Source: SAR202 cluster bacterium bin127 | GTDB lineage: Bacteria > Chloroflexota > Dehalococcoidia > Lucifugimonadales > Lucifugimonadaceae | NCBI GenBank assembly: GCA_002239045.1 | Contig: MPNN01000002.1 | Coordinates: forward strand, 124,001-188,000 | Length of the DNA stretch: 64,000 nt | Direction of reading: 5' to 3' | Part shown: positions 43,097-51,806 of the stretch, piece after piece | How positions within the stretch are numbered: position 1 is the first letter of the stretch | How the letters are laid out: the number at the start of each line of letters is the position of its first letter | Notes under the pieces: model-generated | Databases searched by the model: none | What the model was told of the DNA's origin: nothing | What the model saw: the letters and a program-made list of their open reading frames with translations, nothing else | Made by a program: the position numbers and the translations under genes

Positions 43097-45073
43097 ATGT
43101 TGTCTGTGCACAATAGCAGGAATCTACGTGGTCGCATCTACGGGCGATTGGGGATGGTCGTGCTTGCGATTGTGTTGAGCGGTGCGTTCGCGTTGGTGAT
43201 TGCTTGTTCCGATACAGAGCCAGGGACACCTACGGAAGATCCAGATTCGGTCAAATCGCCGAGTCCCGCAGACCCTGAGACCCGACGCCCTCCGATGGTG
43301 ACGCGTACGGCAACGTTTACTGTGACGAGTACGTTCACACCAAGCCCGACGCACACACCGGTACCAACTGACACACCGGTCCCGACCCCCACGGCGACCT
43401 TCACGCCCAATCCAAGCCCGACGCCGGTGGCAGATGTACGTCTTGGGGCAACACCGGTTCCGACCAACACACCAGAACCGACGCCGACTCTGACACCGAC
43501 TCCTACGCCCACACCGACGGATACCCCAACACCGACGGTGACGCCTGCCCCCACGGATACTCCGGTTCCAACCGATACACCGACATCCGTCCCGACTGAG
43601 GTGCCTGATCCGGCGCCCGAGGACACGACTTCGGTGCCCGAGGACGCGGCTCCCGCGGACGGAAGCGATGGAAGCCCGGCAGACGGAGGTACGACGGCTC
43701 CTTCCGATGCTGCAAATTCGGATGACCCGGCGGATTCTGGCGAGAGTTCCAGCCCCGGCGATTCCGGCGCGCCGATGGCAGCTACGCCAACTCCAATTCC
43801 AACCGCTACTCCAACACCAGAGCCCACCCTTACTCCGACTCCGACGCCTTTCCCCACCGTCACCCCGCTCCCAACTTCGACTCCGACGATCACCCCTACT
43901 CCGACGCCTGAACCAGTTGCGGAACTGACGGTCAAGTGGGTGTTCCAAACCGAATCGACTGGGACGGGTCCGATCCGTTCGATCGTACCGGATATAACCG
44001 TGCACGAGGGTATCGTTTACGTCGGTTCTAAGGACAATAAGTTTTACGCGTTATTCGCCGCGACAGGCGAAGAGCGTTGGTCGCGCAACGTGCATTCAGA
44101 CGTCACGAGCGGCGCGGTGTTGAGCGATGACGGTTCGATCGTGTTCTTCGGTACCGCTAGCGAAGGGATATTCGCACTCGACACCGAAGACGGGAGCCAA
44201 CTCTGGAACTACAACGTTGACGTTGGTAGTTTCGACGTGAGACCTACGTTCTATCAGGACAAATTGATCGCCGCCTCGTCGGACGGCCGGATTTACGCTT
44301 TCGACGCGGGCCCCGACAGCGAGGGCAAGCGTCTTTGGGTCTACCCTAAACCTCCTAGAAGGGAGTTGCAGGGCCAATTCAATGAGGCTGGAATCGCATA
44401 CAACGACTCTTTCTACATCGGGAATGAGGACGGTACGCTCTACGGCGTCAAGATCGAAACCGGAACTCGAGACAGAACGGCCTCGTTCGACGGCAAAAAG
44501 TTGCAAGACTGTAGATTGAGGGATTGCGAGAATCCGAAACCGATACAGGCTGCCGTTATTCGATCTGGGACCGATATCTACTTCGCCAACGACGCGGCGG
44601 AGATTGTTCAGTACACCGGGAATCGGATCAGTTGGATATATAACGCACAAAGGCCGGTACGGGGCGAGATCGCCGCGACCGAAGATGTGGTCGTAGCTGC
44701 CGACCGATCCGGGGCGATTTATGCGCTGAATCCCGACCGCGACAGATCGGAAGTGAAACGCGAAGGAATTGACTATTACAAGACGCCACAACTACTTTGG
44801 AGAGAGTACACAGACAAGTTCGATGACATCGATGCCACGGTGATTGGCGGGCCAGTGATCGCGGGCGCATTCGTCTTCGTTATCGACCACTTCGGTGTCC
44901 TCTATATGATCGATCTGGAGCGCGGCAAGACGGAATACAAGTTGGACCTTTGGGCCGGCGATTCTCCTTGCCGGCTGTGTAAGTCCGGCCCGGCCGTCGC
45001 TGGCGATATGCTGTTCGCGGGGACGCAGGACGGTACGATCGTCGGGGTCCAATTGCCGGAGTTCACCGAGTGA
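43097..45073 (+). CDS. Exported lipoprotein: Thr/Pro-rich linker and PQQ-like beta-propeller
   Basis: 658 residues. An N-terminal signal with the hydrophobic run [18 protein letters not shown] ends in a lipobox-like Cys. Residues 60-280 are extremely rich in Thr and Pro (repeated TPTPT and PTDTP units) with a Ser/Asp/Ala-rich break near 180-225. The C-terminal part from about 285 is a beta-propeller with PQQ-like blades ([66 protein letters not shown]). Such linkers are common in Chloroflexota surface proteins. Whether PQQ is bound is unknown; it may be only a structural propeller. Confidence 0.85.
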   Translation: MLSVHNSRNLRGRIYGRLGMVVLAIVLSGAFALVIACSDTEPGTPTEDPDSVKSPSPADPETRRPPMVTRTATFTVTSTFTPSPTHTPVPTDTPVPTPTATFTPNPSPTPVADVRLGATPVPTNTPEPTPTLTPTPTPTPTDTPTPTVTPAPTDTPVPTDTPTSVPTEVPDPAPEDTTSVPEDAAPADGSDGSPADGGTTAPSDAANSDDPADSGESSSPGDSGAPMAATPTPIPTATPTPEPTLTPTPTPFPTVTPLPTSTPTITPTPTPEPVAELTVKWVFQTESTGTGPIRSIVPDITVHEGIVYVGSKDNKFYALFAATGEERWSRNVHSDVTSGAVLSDDGSIVFFGTASEGIFALDTEDGSQLWNYNVDVGSFDVRPTFYQDKLIAASSDGRIYAFDAGPDSEGKRLWVYPKPPRRELQGQFNEAGIAYNDSFYIGNEDGTLYGVKIETGTRDRTASFDGKKLQDCRLRDCENPKPIQAAVIRSGTDIYFANDAAEIVQYTGNRISWIYNAQRPVRGEIAATEDVVVAADRSGAIYALNPDRDRSEVKREGIDYYKTPQLLWREYTDKFDDIDATVIGGPVIAGAFVFVIDHFGVLYMIDLERGKTEYKLDLWAGDSPCRLCKSGPAVAGDMLFAGTQDGTIVGVQLPEFTE

Positions 45074-45215
45074 TCTTAATCGACAACCTTGTGCGATCCC
45101 TTCAACGGCGCACGGGGTGTTACACTGCCCGGATGGACAATTGGGAAAGCTACCGAACTGGTCGACGAGCGAGCAAAGCGTTCGTCACCGAACTCTTAAA
45201 CCAACGGAACGCCCC

Positions 45216-45560
45216 ATGAAATCTTTCGCCCAGGTTCTCGACCTGAAAGATGACCCGAAGATCATCGCCGAATACGAGGAGTACCATCGCAACGTGTGGC
45301 CGGAGGTGCTGGAAGCACTCAAGGGCATCGGGATTGAGCGAATGGAGATATTCCGAAGCGGAAACCATTTGTTCATGTACTGCACGGCACCTGATAACTT
45401 CGATCCGCGTCGCGACTTCCAAAGCTATACATCGTCGAAACGGGCCGAGGAGTGGAACGATCTCATGATGACCTATCAGCAGAAGGTACCGGAGGCGAAG
45501 GCCGATGATTGGTGGGCTCCGATGTCCTTGGCATTCGATTCTGCGTGGTTTGAAGACTGA
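45216..45560 (+). CDS. L-rhamnose mutarotase family protein, second copy
   Basis: 114 residues from ATG 45216. EYEEYHRNVWPEVLEALKGIG has the same His/Tyr motif as the gene at 42595-42918, and WWAPMSLAFDSAWFED is the C-terminus of the longer branch. The frame opens at 45117, but the extra 33 residues do not match the family. Lies 142 bp after the propeller gene. Sugar specificity unknown. Confidence 0.83.
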   Translation: MKSFAQVLDLKDDPKIIAEYEEYHRNVWPEVLEALKGIGIERMEIFRSGNHLFMYCTAPDNFDPRRDFQSYTSSKRAEEWNDLMMTYQQKVPEAKADDWWAPMSLAFDSAWFED

Positions 45561-45572
45561 GCTGCCCGGATC

Positions 45573-45926
45573 GTGAGGGGCGATTTGTCTCGAGATGAAC
45601 CGGCAACCGCCGAAGAGTTGACGTTTGCCATCGCCGAGGCGATCCAAACGGCAGAGGAGTTGGCGTTGACCTCGGTCGCCCGGGGCGATTATTCGCAGTC
45701 TGAAATCATCTCCGAGCGACTGACCCCAAATTTGATGCAGGCGAAGATGTACGCGGAGATTGCCCCTCTGGGTGGGGTGGATCAATTATCAGCGCTAGAA
45801 ATCCGGAACGGGATCGCGGAAGCGACGGCAGTGGCTTCGGATTTGGCGGATATCGATGCGAAGTATTCGCCACTCTTGAGCATGTTGCGAAGATTGCGTG
45901 AAGCGGTTTCCAGACACATCAACTGA
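45573..45926 (+). CDS. Small helical protein, unknown
   Basis: A 117-residue protein with GTG start, rich in Ala, Glu and Leu, predicted mostly helical (FAIAEAIQTAEELALTS, NGIAEATAVASDLADI). No family recognised. It ends 10 bp before the ybeY start, so the two are probably co-transcribed. Confidence 0.55.
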   Translation: MRGDLSRDEPATAEELTFAIAEAIQTAEELALTSVARGDYSQSEIISERLTPNLMQAKMYAEIAPLGGVDQLSALEIRNGIAEATAVASDLADIDAKYSPLLSMLRRLREAVSRHIN

Positions 45927-45936
45927 GGGCAATTTG

Positions 45937-46440
45937 ATGCCAGAATGGATCCACCCCACCCGGGGGCAAGTTGAAGTTGTAATTGATGAAGGTGCGGCGC
46001 AGGTTTCGACCGCAAGCACAGAAGTCGTAGAAAAAGCGGTCGGCGAAATCCTCATCCGTGAAGGATTCTTGGGCCAACGAGTGGTTTCGGTGACGGTCCT
46101 ATTGACCAGTGACGCTCGGTTGCACGAGCTCAACCAGGAGTTCGCTGGTGAGGATTACGTAACCGACGTGCTCTCGTTTGAGAGCGAATCAAACAGTGGG
46201 TTCCCGACGTTCGAAGACGACGAATCGAATGAATCCCTTGGTGATATCGCAATATCGATTCCGCAGACAAAACGCCAGGCACTCGAGAAGGGTGTGTCGT
46301 TCGAACGGGAGCTAGCGATGCTCGCGATCCATGGCACTTTGCACTTGCTTGGTTACGATCATGCCTCCCCCGATGAGGAAACAGTGATGTTTGGTAAGAC
46401 CGATGACGCCTTGGATGTGATCTTTGGCGCAGACGCTTAG
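45937..46440 (+). CDS. ybeY: Endoribonuclease YbeY
   Basis: 167 residues from ATG 45937. The zinc-binding motif HGTLHLLGYDH holds His132, His136 and His142. TDVLSFESE and the LGDIAISIPQTKRQA strand are also family features. YbeY takes part in 16S rRNA 3' end maturation and ribosome quality control. The acidic insert EDDESNES near residue 93 is longer than in E. coli. The frame upstream (45898) is open but lies within the preceding gene. Confidence 0.95.
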   Translation: MPEWIHPTRGQVEVVIDEGAAQVSTASTEVVEKAVGEILIREGFLGQRVVSVTVLLTSDARLHELNQEFAGEDYVTDVLSFESESNSGFPTFEDDESNESLGDIAISIPQTKRQALEKGVSFERELAMLAIHGTLHLLGYDHASPDEETVMFGKTDDALDVIFGADA

Positions 46441-46445
46441 TTCGA

Positions 46446-46466
46446 GGGCAACCACAAGGGTTGCCC
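46446..46466. repeat. Dispersed hairpin after ybeY
   Basis: GGGCAACC pairs with GGTTGCCC across ACAAG, followed by CCTACGGG. It belongs to the same kind of G-rich CCCTACG hairpin as 49110-49138. Lies six bases after the ybeY stop and could act as a terminator of the convergent pair. Confidence 0.55.
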
Positions 46467-46499
46467 CTACGGGATGTCAGTGTGTAATCCTTGAGCAGA

Positions 46500-48086
46500 C
46501 TATCGGCTCTTGAGGAAAACTGGTGCGAGCAGTTGATCGACCGGAACAAACCCGTCGGTTAGCATGGCCGGTTCTTTTTTTGTGAACCACTCGTCATAAA
46601 ACTCGCCGGGCATGAAGCTCGAAATCGGTTCATGCCACCCAACCGCCGCGTTCGCCTTATCGAGATCCTCTGCCGTAATCGGTTGCGTCGTCCCGACAAC
46701 GACGTAGGTGACGTTGCTCCGATCGTCTTGTCCCCAAAGTTCGTCGTCGCGAAGCACATAGACGTAGTCGAACGTGTGCTGCATGGTATTGACGTATGCA
46801 CGGAGAAATTGTCCAATCTCGATGTTGTCCACGATGTTGACAACGTAAATTCCGTTGGGGTTGAGCAATTCCTTGACTTGTTGATTGAACTCGTGCGTCG
46901 TGAGTTGATACGGCACTGAGAAGTCGTTGAACGCGTCACCAACAACCATGTCGTAGGTCCCACTGGAGAAATCTCGGGCCTTCATGCGGGCGTCTTCGTG
47001 ATAAGAAATGATCCTGGTGTTCAAGGGCAGCCAGAGATATTCGTGCGCAATTCTGGTGACGACTGGATCGATCTCAATGACTTCAACGTGCCAATCAGGG
47101 TACCGGTGCTCGATCAGTCGCGGCATCGTGTATCCGCCACCGCCGATGAATAGAACTTTCGGGGAGTCGTTTCGATAATCTTGGAGCGCCACGAAGTCGG
47201 CCGTGATCTTCTCATATCCGTAGACGAGGAACGTCGGGTCTTCCTTGGCGACATAACTGTGTAAGAGTTGGTCGAGTGTCAGAGTCCGAACCGTCTGGTC
47301 TTGGATTGTGCGCTCCCGGACTTTAATGCAGAAATAGTTGCTTTCCTCGTCGCATCCCGAATTGACCCATTCGAACCCGTCGTCGTAAACGAATGCAACG
47401 AAAGTAGCCACGACCGCAACCGCGACAGGCAAGATGTTGATGACTTTGGCGCGCAGTTTCCAAAGATCGCCGAACAGTACCGCCATAGCTAACAACACGA
47501 TGGCGACGCCCAAAACTATCGGGCGGGTTCCGATCCATTGGATGAGGAAGAATCCGGTGAGGAATACGCCGAGGATCGATCCCGCCGTGGAGATAGCGTA
47601 GAACCTGCCGACGATATCGCCGGTTCGTGAAAGTTCCTGCAGTTCCAGTTTGATGACAACGGGCGTCACCATTCCCAAAATCACGCTAACCGGCAGGAAC
47701 AATACCGCGGTTAACGTCACTATCCGTGGCAGTAGCGGCAGGTCGATAACCAACTCGCCCACGATTGAGATGAGCGGCAAAATCACAAGGGTCAATATGC
47801 TCGAAGCCAACAGAATGATACCGAGTGTCGACCGCGCTGGAAATCTGTCTGCGATGAGACCGCCGATGTAGTTGCCGACACTGATCCCGGCAAGCACAAC
47901 GCCGATAATGCTCGTCCAGGTGTAGAGCGAGACCCCGATGACTGGAGCGAGGATGCGCCCCGCGACGATCTCCAATATGAGGGTGCAAGCGCTGGCGGAA
48001 AAGACGATGAGGTAAGGGACAAGCGTCGCTAACCGCAATCCAATCCTTGAGAGGCCGTAGCTGTTTTTCTGTTCAGTTTCGGTCAA
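46500..48086 (-). CDS. Membrane-fused spermidine synthase-like protein
   Basis: 528 residues. The first about 250 contain seven or eight hydrophobic segments (SASACTLILEIVAGRILAP, VGNYIGGLIADRF) of the fused-MFS/spermidine synthase type. The C-terminal Rossmann part has the nucleotide motif VLFIGGGGYTMPR, the acidic EVIEIDP and VVGDAFNDFSVPYQL. A polyamine aminopropyltransferase or another SAM/dcSAM-dependent reaction is expected; activity of membrane-fused forms is poorly known. Start is TTG 48086. Confidence 0.86.
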   Translation of the reverse strand: MTETEQKNSYGLSRIGLRLATLVPYLIVFSASACTLILEIVAGRILAPVIGVSLYTWTSIIGVVLAGISVGNYIGGLIADRFPARSTLGIILLASSILTLVILPLISIVGELVIDLPLLPRIVTLTAVLFLPVSVILGMVTPVVIKLELQELSRTGDIVGRFYAISTAGSILGVFLTGFFLIQWIGTRPIVLGVAIVLLAMAVLFGDLWKLRAKVINILPVAVAVVATFVAFVYDDGFEWVNSGCDEESNYFCIKVRERTIQDQTVRTLTLDQLLHSYVAKEDPTFLVYGYEKITADFVALQDYRNDSPKVLFIGGGGYTMPRLIEHRYPDWHVEVIEIDPVVTRIAHEYLWLPLNTRIISYHEDARMKARDFSSGTYDMVVGDAFNDFSVPYQLTTHEFNQQVKELLNPNGIYVVNIVDNIEIGQFLRAYVNTMQHTFDYVYVLRDDELWGQDDRSNVTYVVVGTTQPITAEDLDKANAAVGWHEPISSFMPGEFYDEWFTKKEPAMLTDGFVPVDQLLAPVFLKSR

Positions 48087-48201
48087 TGCGCGCTCAATCC
48101 TCCAACGTTTGCCTAGTGCCGGGACAATTTTGCCCAGGATGTACGTTTGGGGAGATAAGGATACCCGTTAGTCGGGTTGTGGGTGGATTCTGGGAACTCG
48201 T

Positions 48202-49080
48202 TCAACTTCGCCCGTTTCGATATGGTTTGAAGAATCTCTGGACGCGCTCGGAGAAACGATCGGGGAAGGAGCTATGCATGCCGTGTCCACTGTCGTCCCA
48301 TTTTTCGTATTCGGCATCAGGTAGCAAATCCATGGCTTTGGCGGCCTCGTCATCAAAAAGAGCTGCGCCCAGCGATGGTTCGGCTTGAAGCAGAAGCCCG
48401 GGCGATCTTGCGCTCTGAAGCAGATCTTCCACCCGCCAGTTGGATCTGGAGCGTCCGCTCAAGGTGGATCGGAAGACATCCGGGTCCATGGCTATCAGCT
48501 TTTCGGCACGATCGCGACACCGATCGTCTTCAAGTATTGGGTTGGATTCCTTAACGTGCGCAACGAGAGTTTCAAAGTCAGGTCCGGTGTCCAACACCTC
48601 CAAAGTTGCGGTGAAACTGTTGCGGAACTCGTTTCCTTCCCACCTTTGATGCACGAAAAGAGGCGGGTCTTCATAGACCACGGCGCGCACCAGATCTGGG
48701 CGTTCAGAAGTGAGCCCGAGCGCGGTGACGCCGCCCAGCGAGTGCCCGACTACGACCGCCGGTTTTCGGATGACTCCTTCGACGAACGCGACCTGGTCTA
48801 GAGCATATTTCCGCCAGTGGTAACCATTCTCGACCCAGGAAGATTTGCCGTGCCCACGCAGGTCCACCGCGTAAACATGCCACTCGTCAGCAAAGTCGTC
48901 TACAACGCTGCCCCAATCCTGCCAGCGGCCGCTGATTCCGTGAATGAACAACAACGGCGGTCCACCGTCGGGCCCTTCGGCGTAGTTGATTTTGCGGTCG
49001 TCGAAGGAGACCGTAGTCTCGTGCAAATGGGTCGTGCGTCGCAATGTCATTCGGATCTTTCTTGCCTGAATCTCTGGCAT
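48202..49080 (-). CDS. Alpha/beta hydrolase
   Basis: A 292-residue hydrolase. LLFIHGISGRWQDW for the oxyanion, DLRGHGKSSW, nucleophile Ser in VVGHSLGGVTALG, and the His in WDDSGHGMHSSFPD. A second start (ATG 49050) is possible. It diverges from the DHDPS-like gene at 49226 with a palindromic repeat and two GATGTACG elements between them. Substrate unknown. Confidence 0.84.
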   Translation of the reverse strand: MPEIQARKIRMTLRRTTHLHETTVSFDDRKINYAEGPDGGPPLLFIHGISGRWQDWGSVVDDFADEWHVYAVDLRGHGKSSWVENGYHWRKYALDQVAFVEGVIRKPAVVVGHSLGGVTALGLTSERPDLVRAVVYEDPPLFVHQRWEGNEFRNSFTATLEVLDTGPDFETLVAHVKESNPILEDDRCRDRAEKLIAMDPDVFRSTLSGRSRSNWRVEDLLQSARSPGLLLQAEPSLGAALFDDEAAKAMDLLPDAEYEKWDDSGHGMHSSFPDRFSERVQRFFKPYRNGRS

Positions 49081-49109
49081 TGATTACAACATGGTAATCG
49101 GCGTGATGG

Positions 49110-49138
49110 GTAGGGGCAGGTTTCAAACCTGCCCCTAC
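49110..49138. repeat. Perfect 14-bp hairpin repeat
   Basis: GTAGGGGCAGGTTT and AAACCTGCCCCTAC are exact complements around one C. Followed by GACTTTTT on the + strand. Located between divergent genes, so a repeat element is more likely than a terminator. Confidence 0.6.
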
Positions 49139-49150
49139 GACTTTTTCCGT

Positions 49151-49201
49151 CCCCGATGTACGATTTGGGCGGCTACAATACCCAGAATGTACGATTTGGG
49201 G
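49151..49201 (+). promoter_or_regulatory. Two GATGTACGATTTGGG-type elements, 30 bp apart
   Basis: 49151-49169 reads CCCCGATGTACGATTTGGG and 49181-49201 reads CCCAGAATGTACGATTTGGG then G. Both precede the DHDPS-like gene. The core GTACG with flanking CCC and GGG is partly symmetric. Further copies are at 50188, 50792, 51181 and 51767-51795. The regulator is unknown. Confidence 0.5.
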
Positions 49202-49225
49202 TTAATTCGATCCGACGCGGAGCAA

Positions 49226-50185
49226 ATGATGGCGCAAGGTTTCAGCAAGAATGAAAAGACGAAGAATCGCGGGGTCTTCTCGATACCCGTGACGCCCTTC
49301 AACGAGGATGGAAGTGTCGATTACGAGTCGCTGCGTCGCTGCGTCGCGTATTGCGTCGAGGCCGGTGCTCACGGGATCGTGATGCCGGTGAACGCAAGCG
49401 AAGGGCCGAGGTTGACTGACGAAGAGCGTGACGAGGTTTTGCGAGTGGGTGTCGCGACGGTCGGTGGGTCAATCCCGGTTGTAGCAGGCGCGAGCGGAGT
49501 TTCGGTTGAGCACTGTCTGGCGCGCGCACGCGTCGCGGTCGAATGCGGTGCCGACTCAATCATGACGATGCCGTGTAACGGAATGGGCGGTGGTCAGGAG
49601 ACATTCGACCTCTTTGGTGCGTTGGCGGAAGCAACTGGTTTGCCGGTGTGGTTGCAGAACAATAAACCGCCGACAGGACCCACGATACCGACCCCGACCA
49701 TCATCCAGATCATCGAAGAGATTCCAAATGCCCGTTTGCTTAAGGAAGAGAGCCTATTGCCAGGGAACGTGATGACCACGATCTTCGAGGCGTGTGGCGA
49801 AAAGGTGGAGTCGATCATGGGCGGTATGGGCGGAAGGTATCTGCTCGGCGAGTACCGTCGTGGCGGTGCCGGTACCATGCCTGCTGGACATATAACCGAG
49901 GCGCACGTTGCTCTATGGAACGCTCTGGAGGCTGGCGGCGTCGACGCCCAAGGCCAACAAGTCGTGAGTTCAGAGGCTCGGTTGATGTTCAATCGACTGT
50001 TGCCGTCACTGAACTTCGAGTTCTTCTTCGGCGTTACAACCTACAAACAGGCGTTCTGGCGTCGAGGCATCATAAAGACACCGACCACACGTCAACCCGG
50101 CTCGAAACCATTTGATCGATACGACGGTGAGGAGCTGGACGCGATTCTCGACGAATTGTCGGATCTCCTTACTTGGCGGGGATAA
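49226..50185 (+). CDS. DHDPS family aldolase-like protein
   Basis: About 319 residues. GVFSIPVTPFNEDGSVDYES, VMPVNASEGPRLTDEERDEVL, GADSIMTMPCNG, then WLQNNKPPTGPTI in place of the usual YN-P, and ARLLKEESLLPG with the Schiff-base Lys. Resembles but differs from the gene at 28569. Two adjacent ATGs (49226 and 49229) follow GGAG. The longer frame from 49091 runs through the repeat and GATGTACG elements and is not chosen. Substrate is probably a 2-oxoacid aldol. Confidence 0.78.
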   Translation: MMAQGFSKNEKTKNRGVFSIPVTPFNEDGSVDYESLRRCVAYCVEAGAHGIVMPVNASEGPRLTDEERDEVLRVGVATVGGSIPVVAGASGVSVEHCLARARVAVECGADSIMTMPCNGMGGGQETFDLFGALAEATGLPVWLQNNKPPTGPTIPTPTIIQIIEEIPNARLLKEESLLPGNVMTTIFEACGEKVESIMGGMGGRYLLGEYRRGGAGTMPAGHITEAHVALWNALEAGGVDAQGQQVVSSEARLMFNRLLPSLNFEFFFGVTTYKQAFWRRGIIKTPTTRQPGSKPFDRYDGEELDAILDELSDLLTWRG

Positions 50186-50187
50186 CG

Positions 50188-50208
50188 CCCCAGATGTACG
50201 ATGGGGGG
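50188..50208 (+). promoter_or_regulatory. GATGTACG element upstream of the coiled-coil gene
   Basis: CCCCAGATGTACGATGGGGG then G. It is three bases after the DHDPS-like stop and provides the G-rich tract five bases before GTG 50213, so it could act in translation as well as in DNA binding. Confidence 0.45.
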
Positions 50209-50212
50209 CTCT

Positions 50213-50782
50213 GTGAATAAACCCACGCAAGCTCGCGAAATGCGAACGTGGTTGCTGATAGGGTGCGGATCGTTGCTGTTCGTTGCGATCGTTGTAGCGA
50301 TCGGTGCCGCAATTTTCTTCACCGTCCGTCTTTATGGAGTTGTCAACGAAGATGGTGAGCGACTCAGGCAGCAGGTTCACCGAGTCCAAGATCAATTGGA
50401 CCGTGCGATGGAAAATAACGATCGCGCGCTCGAACTATATGACCAGATCCTGATGGATGTAGATGAAAACCGACGCGTTGTTAACGAGGCGGTAGCGCAG
50501 ACCTTGGATCGGCATCAAGACGCGTTGAGGGTCTACGAGGATTTGATCGTCGAAGCGGGCGAAGCGGTTGCAGAGGCAGACGAGTTGGTAGGCGAAATGC
50601 GTCGCGTGCGAATGGAGATTTCGCGGTTTGCCACCGAAACTGAAAAACTGAATCAGGAGATCCAGTTAGTGCGACAAGATGTTGAAGGTTTGCGGAGGGA
50701 GATCACCGACGTAACCGACCAAATCGGCGGGATAGTTGAAGCTATCGCTGAGGCTGCCGATTCGTTCGAGTCTGCACGCTAG
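50213..50782 (+). CDS. Membrane-anchored coiled-coil protein
   Basis: About 189 residues. One transmembrane helix near the N-terminus (MRTWLLIGCGSLLFVAIVVA) is followed by about 140 residues of heptad-like coiled coil (QVHRVQDQLDRAMENNDRAL, LNQEIQLVRQDVEGLRREI). No enzyme motif. GTG 50213 is preferred to ATG 50201 because a G tract lies just before it. The gene is tail to tail with the LPVTG protein, overlapping by four bases. Possible scaffold or signalling helper. Confidence 0.72.
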   Translation: MNKPTQAREMRTWLLIGCGSLLFVAIVVAIGAAIFFTVRLYGVVNEDGERLRQQVHRVQDQLDRAMENNDRALELYDQILMDVDENRRVVNEAVAQTLDRHQDALRVYEDLIVEAGEAVAEADELVGEMRRVRMEISRFATETEKLNQEIQLVRQDVEGLRREITDVTDQIGGIVEAIAEAADSFESAR

Positions 50783-51597
50783 CGGAAACCACCCATGATG
50801 TACGATCTGGGATTGTTCTTTCGCCGTGTTCTCGCCACCGCCGGCGCAGAAACCAAAACCGTAACACCGACAATGAGCAACACGGCGATGAAACCTGCGG
50901 ATGGTGCGGCGCTTCCGGTTACCGGCAGTTCGATGACCTGAATCTCGACTACCGGGGTTGGAGGCACTGAGTCAGGTGAGCCCTCTATCCCGACCGCTAC
51001 CGTAGTGGGAACAGAACCGACATAACCGCAAATCGTCGGGTTGCCACCACCAACGCGCGTCTCCGAATTCAGAACCGTTTGCGTCGAACCCTCTGGGTCG
51101 GTCGCAATCAGTCTGGCGCTGACGACATTGGACAGATAATCGCCCGGAATCGGAATACATGCAACGGGCGGATTACGGAACCCGAATCGTACATCCTGGG
51201 CGCCCATTTGGTCAGATGAATGTGTTTTGCCATTTTCGTCAACGGCATCAATCGTGTAGTACGCACCGCCGAGAGTGTATCGATGATGTGTGAATCCAGC
51301 ATTGGACGCCGGTCCACCTTTCGTCATTTGGATTCCGACAATCACGGCGCTAGGGACATCGCCGGGTTCGGCGACGAACGAATAATCGTCACCGATGATC
51401 GATCCACCTTGTTCCGGAGTGAACACCTCGAAGTTTCTTCCATCCGAGCCCATAAGGATGACTGGGATTGGGCCGGGTGGATTCACTGGCGAGGGATCCG
51501 TAGCGTGAATCTCTCCGCCGGCCGTCGCGACGACGAAACTTGTCGCGGCGAGCGCACCGATGGCAACGATTAAGGAACTGATGAATGCGCGATTCAT
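50779..51597 (-). CDS. Surface protein with LPVTG sortase-type C-terminus
   Basis: 272 residues from ATG 51597. N-terminal signal peptide (AFISSLIVAIGALAATSFVV then ATAGG). The extracellular part is beta-rich with two Cys and little family similarity. At the C-terminus ELPVTG is followed by a hydrophobic helix (FIAVLLIVGVTVLVSA) and a basic tail ARTRRKN, the layout of a sortase cell-wall sorting signal. No sortase gene is in the window. It may be cell-wall or membrane linked. A GATGTACG-type element lies inside it. Confidence 0.78.
   Translation of the reverse strand: MNRAFISSLIVAIGALAATSFVVATAGGEIHATDPSPVNPPGPIPVILMGSDGRNFEVFTPEQGGSIIGDDYSFVAEPGDVPSAVIVGIQMTKGGPASNAGFTHHRYTLGGAYYTIDAVDENGKTHSSDQMGAQDVRFGFRNPPVACIPIPGDYLSNVVSARLIATDPEGSTQTVLNSETRVGGGNPTICGYVGSVPTTVAVGIEGSPDSVPPTPVVEIQVIELPVTGSAAPSAGFIAVLLIVGVTVLVSAPAVARTRRKNNPRSYIMGGFR
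50792..50811 (+). promoter_or_regulatory. GATGTACG element in the tail of the LPVTG gene
   Basis: CCCATGATGTACGATCTGGG on the + strand, at the 3' end of the minus-strand surface-protein gene and 10 bp after the coiled-coil gene. One member of the cluster at 49.1-51.8 kb. Confidence 0.4.
51181..51200 (-). promoter_or_regulatory. GATGTACG element inside the LPVTG gene
   Basis: On the minus strand CCCAGGATGTACGATTCGGG. It is within coding sequence, so it could be chance, but it keeps the CCCA core GGG layout of the other copies. Confidence 0.35.
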
Positions 51598-51766
51598 GAT
51601 TCGATTGTGGCAGGTCGACATTGACACTTCTACGAAATATACATTTTGAAGGTTCGTTCAGGAAATGCCCGTGCAATATTCGTATCCGAGAATACCGCAT
51701 CGAGAGTTATCACGATCTTGTACGCGCACCGTGTAAACTGAAACACACGACATGGTCGAACGCTCA

Positions 51767-51795
51767 CGATGTACGCCAGGATGTACGTTGAGGGG
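51767..51795 (+). promoter_or_regulatory. Double GATGTACG element just upstream of rel
   Basis: CGATGTACGCCAGG is directly followed by GGATGTACGTTGAGGGG, ending 11 bp before the rel ATG. The GAGGGG could also serve as a ribosome-binding site. Closest element pair to a gene of known function, which makes rel the best test case. Confidence 0.5.
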
Positions 51796-51806
51796 CGCGG
51801 CCCACG

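Noticed and set aside
43380-43900. CRISPR-like or satellite repeat
   Set aside because: The periodicity is that of ACN-CCN codons encoding Thr/Pro, without fixed spacers or constant repeats.
43138-43935. Long open frames on the minus strand opposite the Thr/Pro linker
   Set aside because: They give Val/Gly- and Arg-rich low-complexity proteins that mirror the repetitive linker of the + strand lipoprotein; no start signals or family features.
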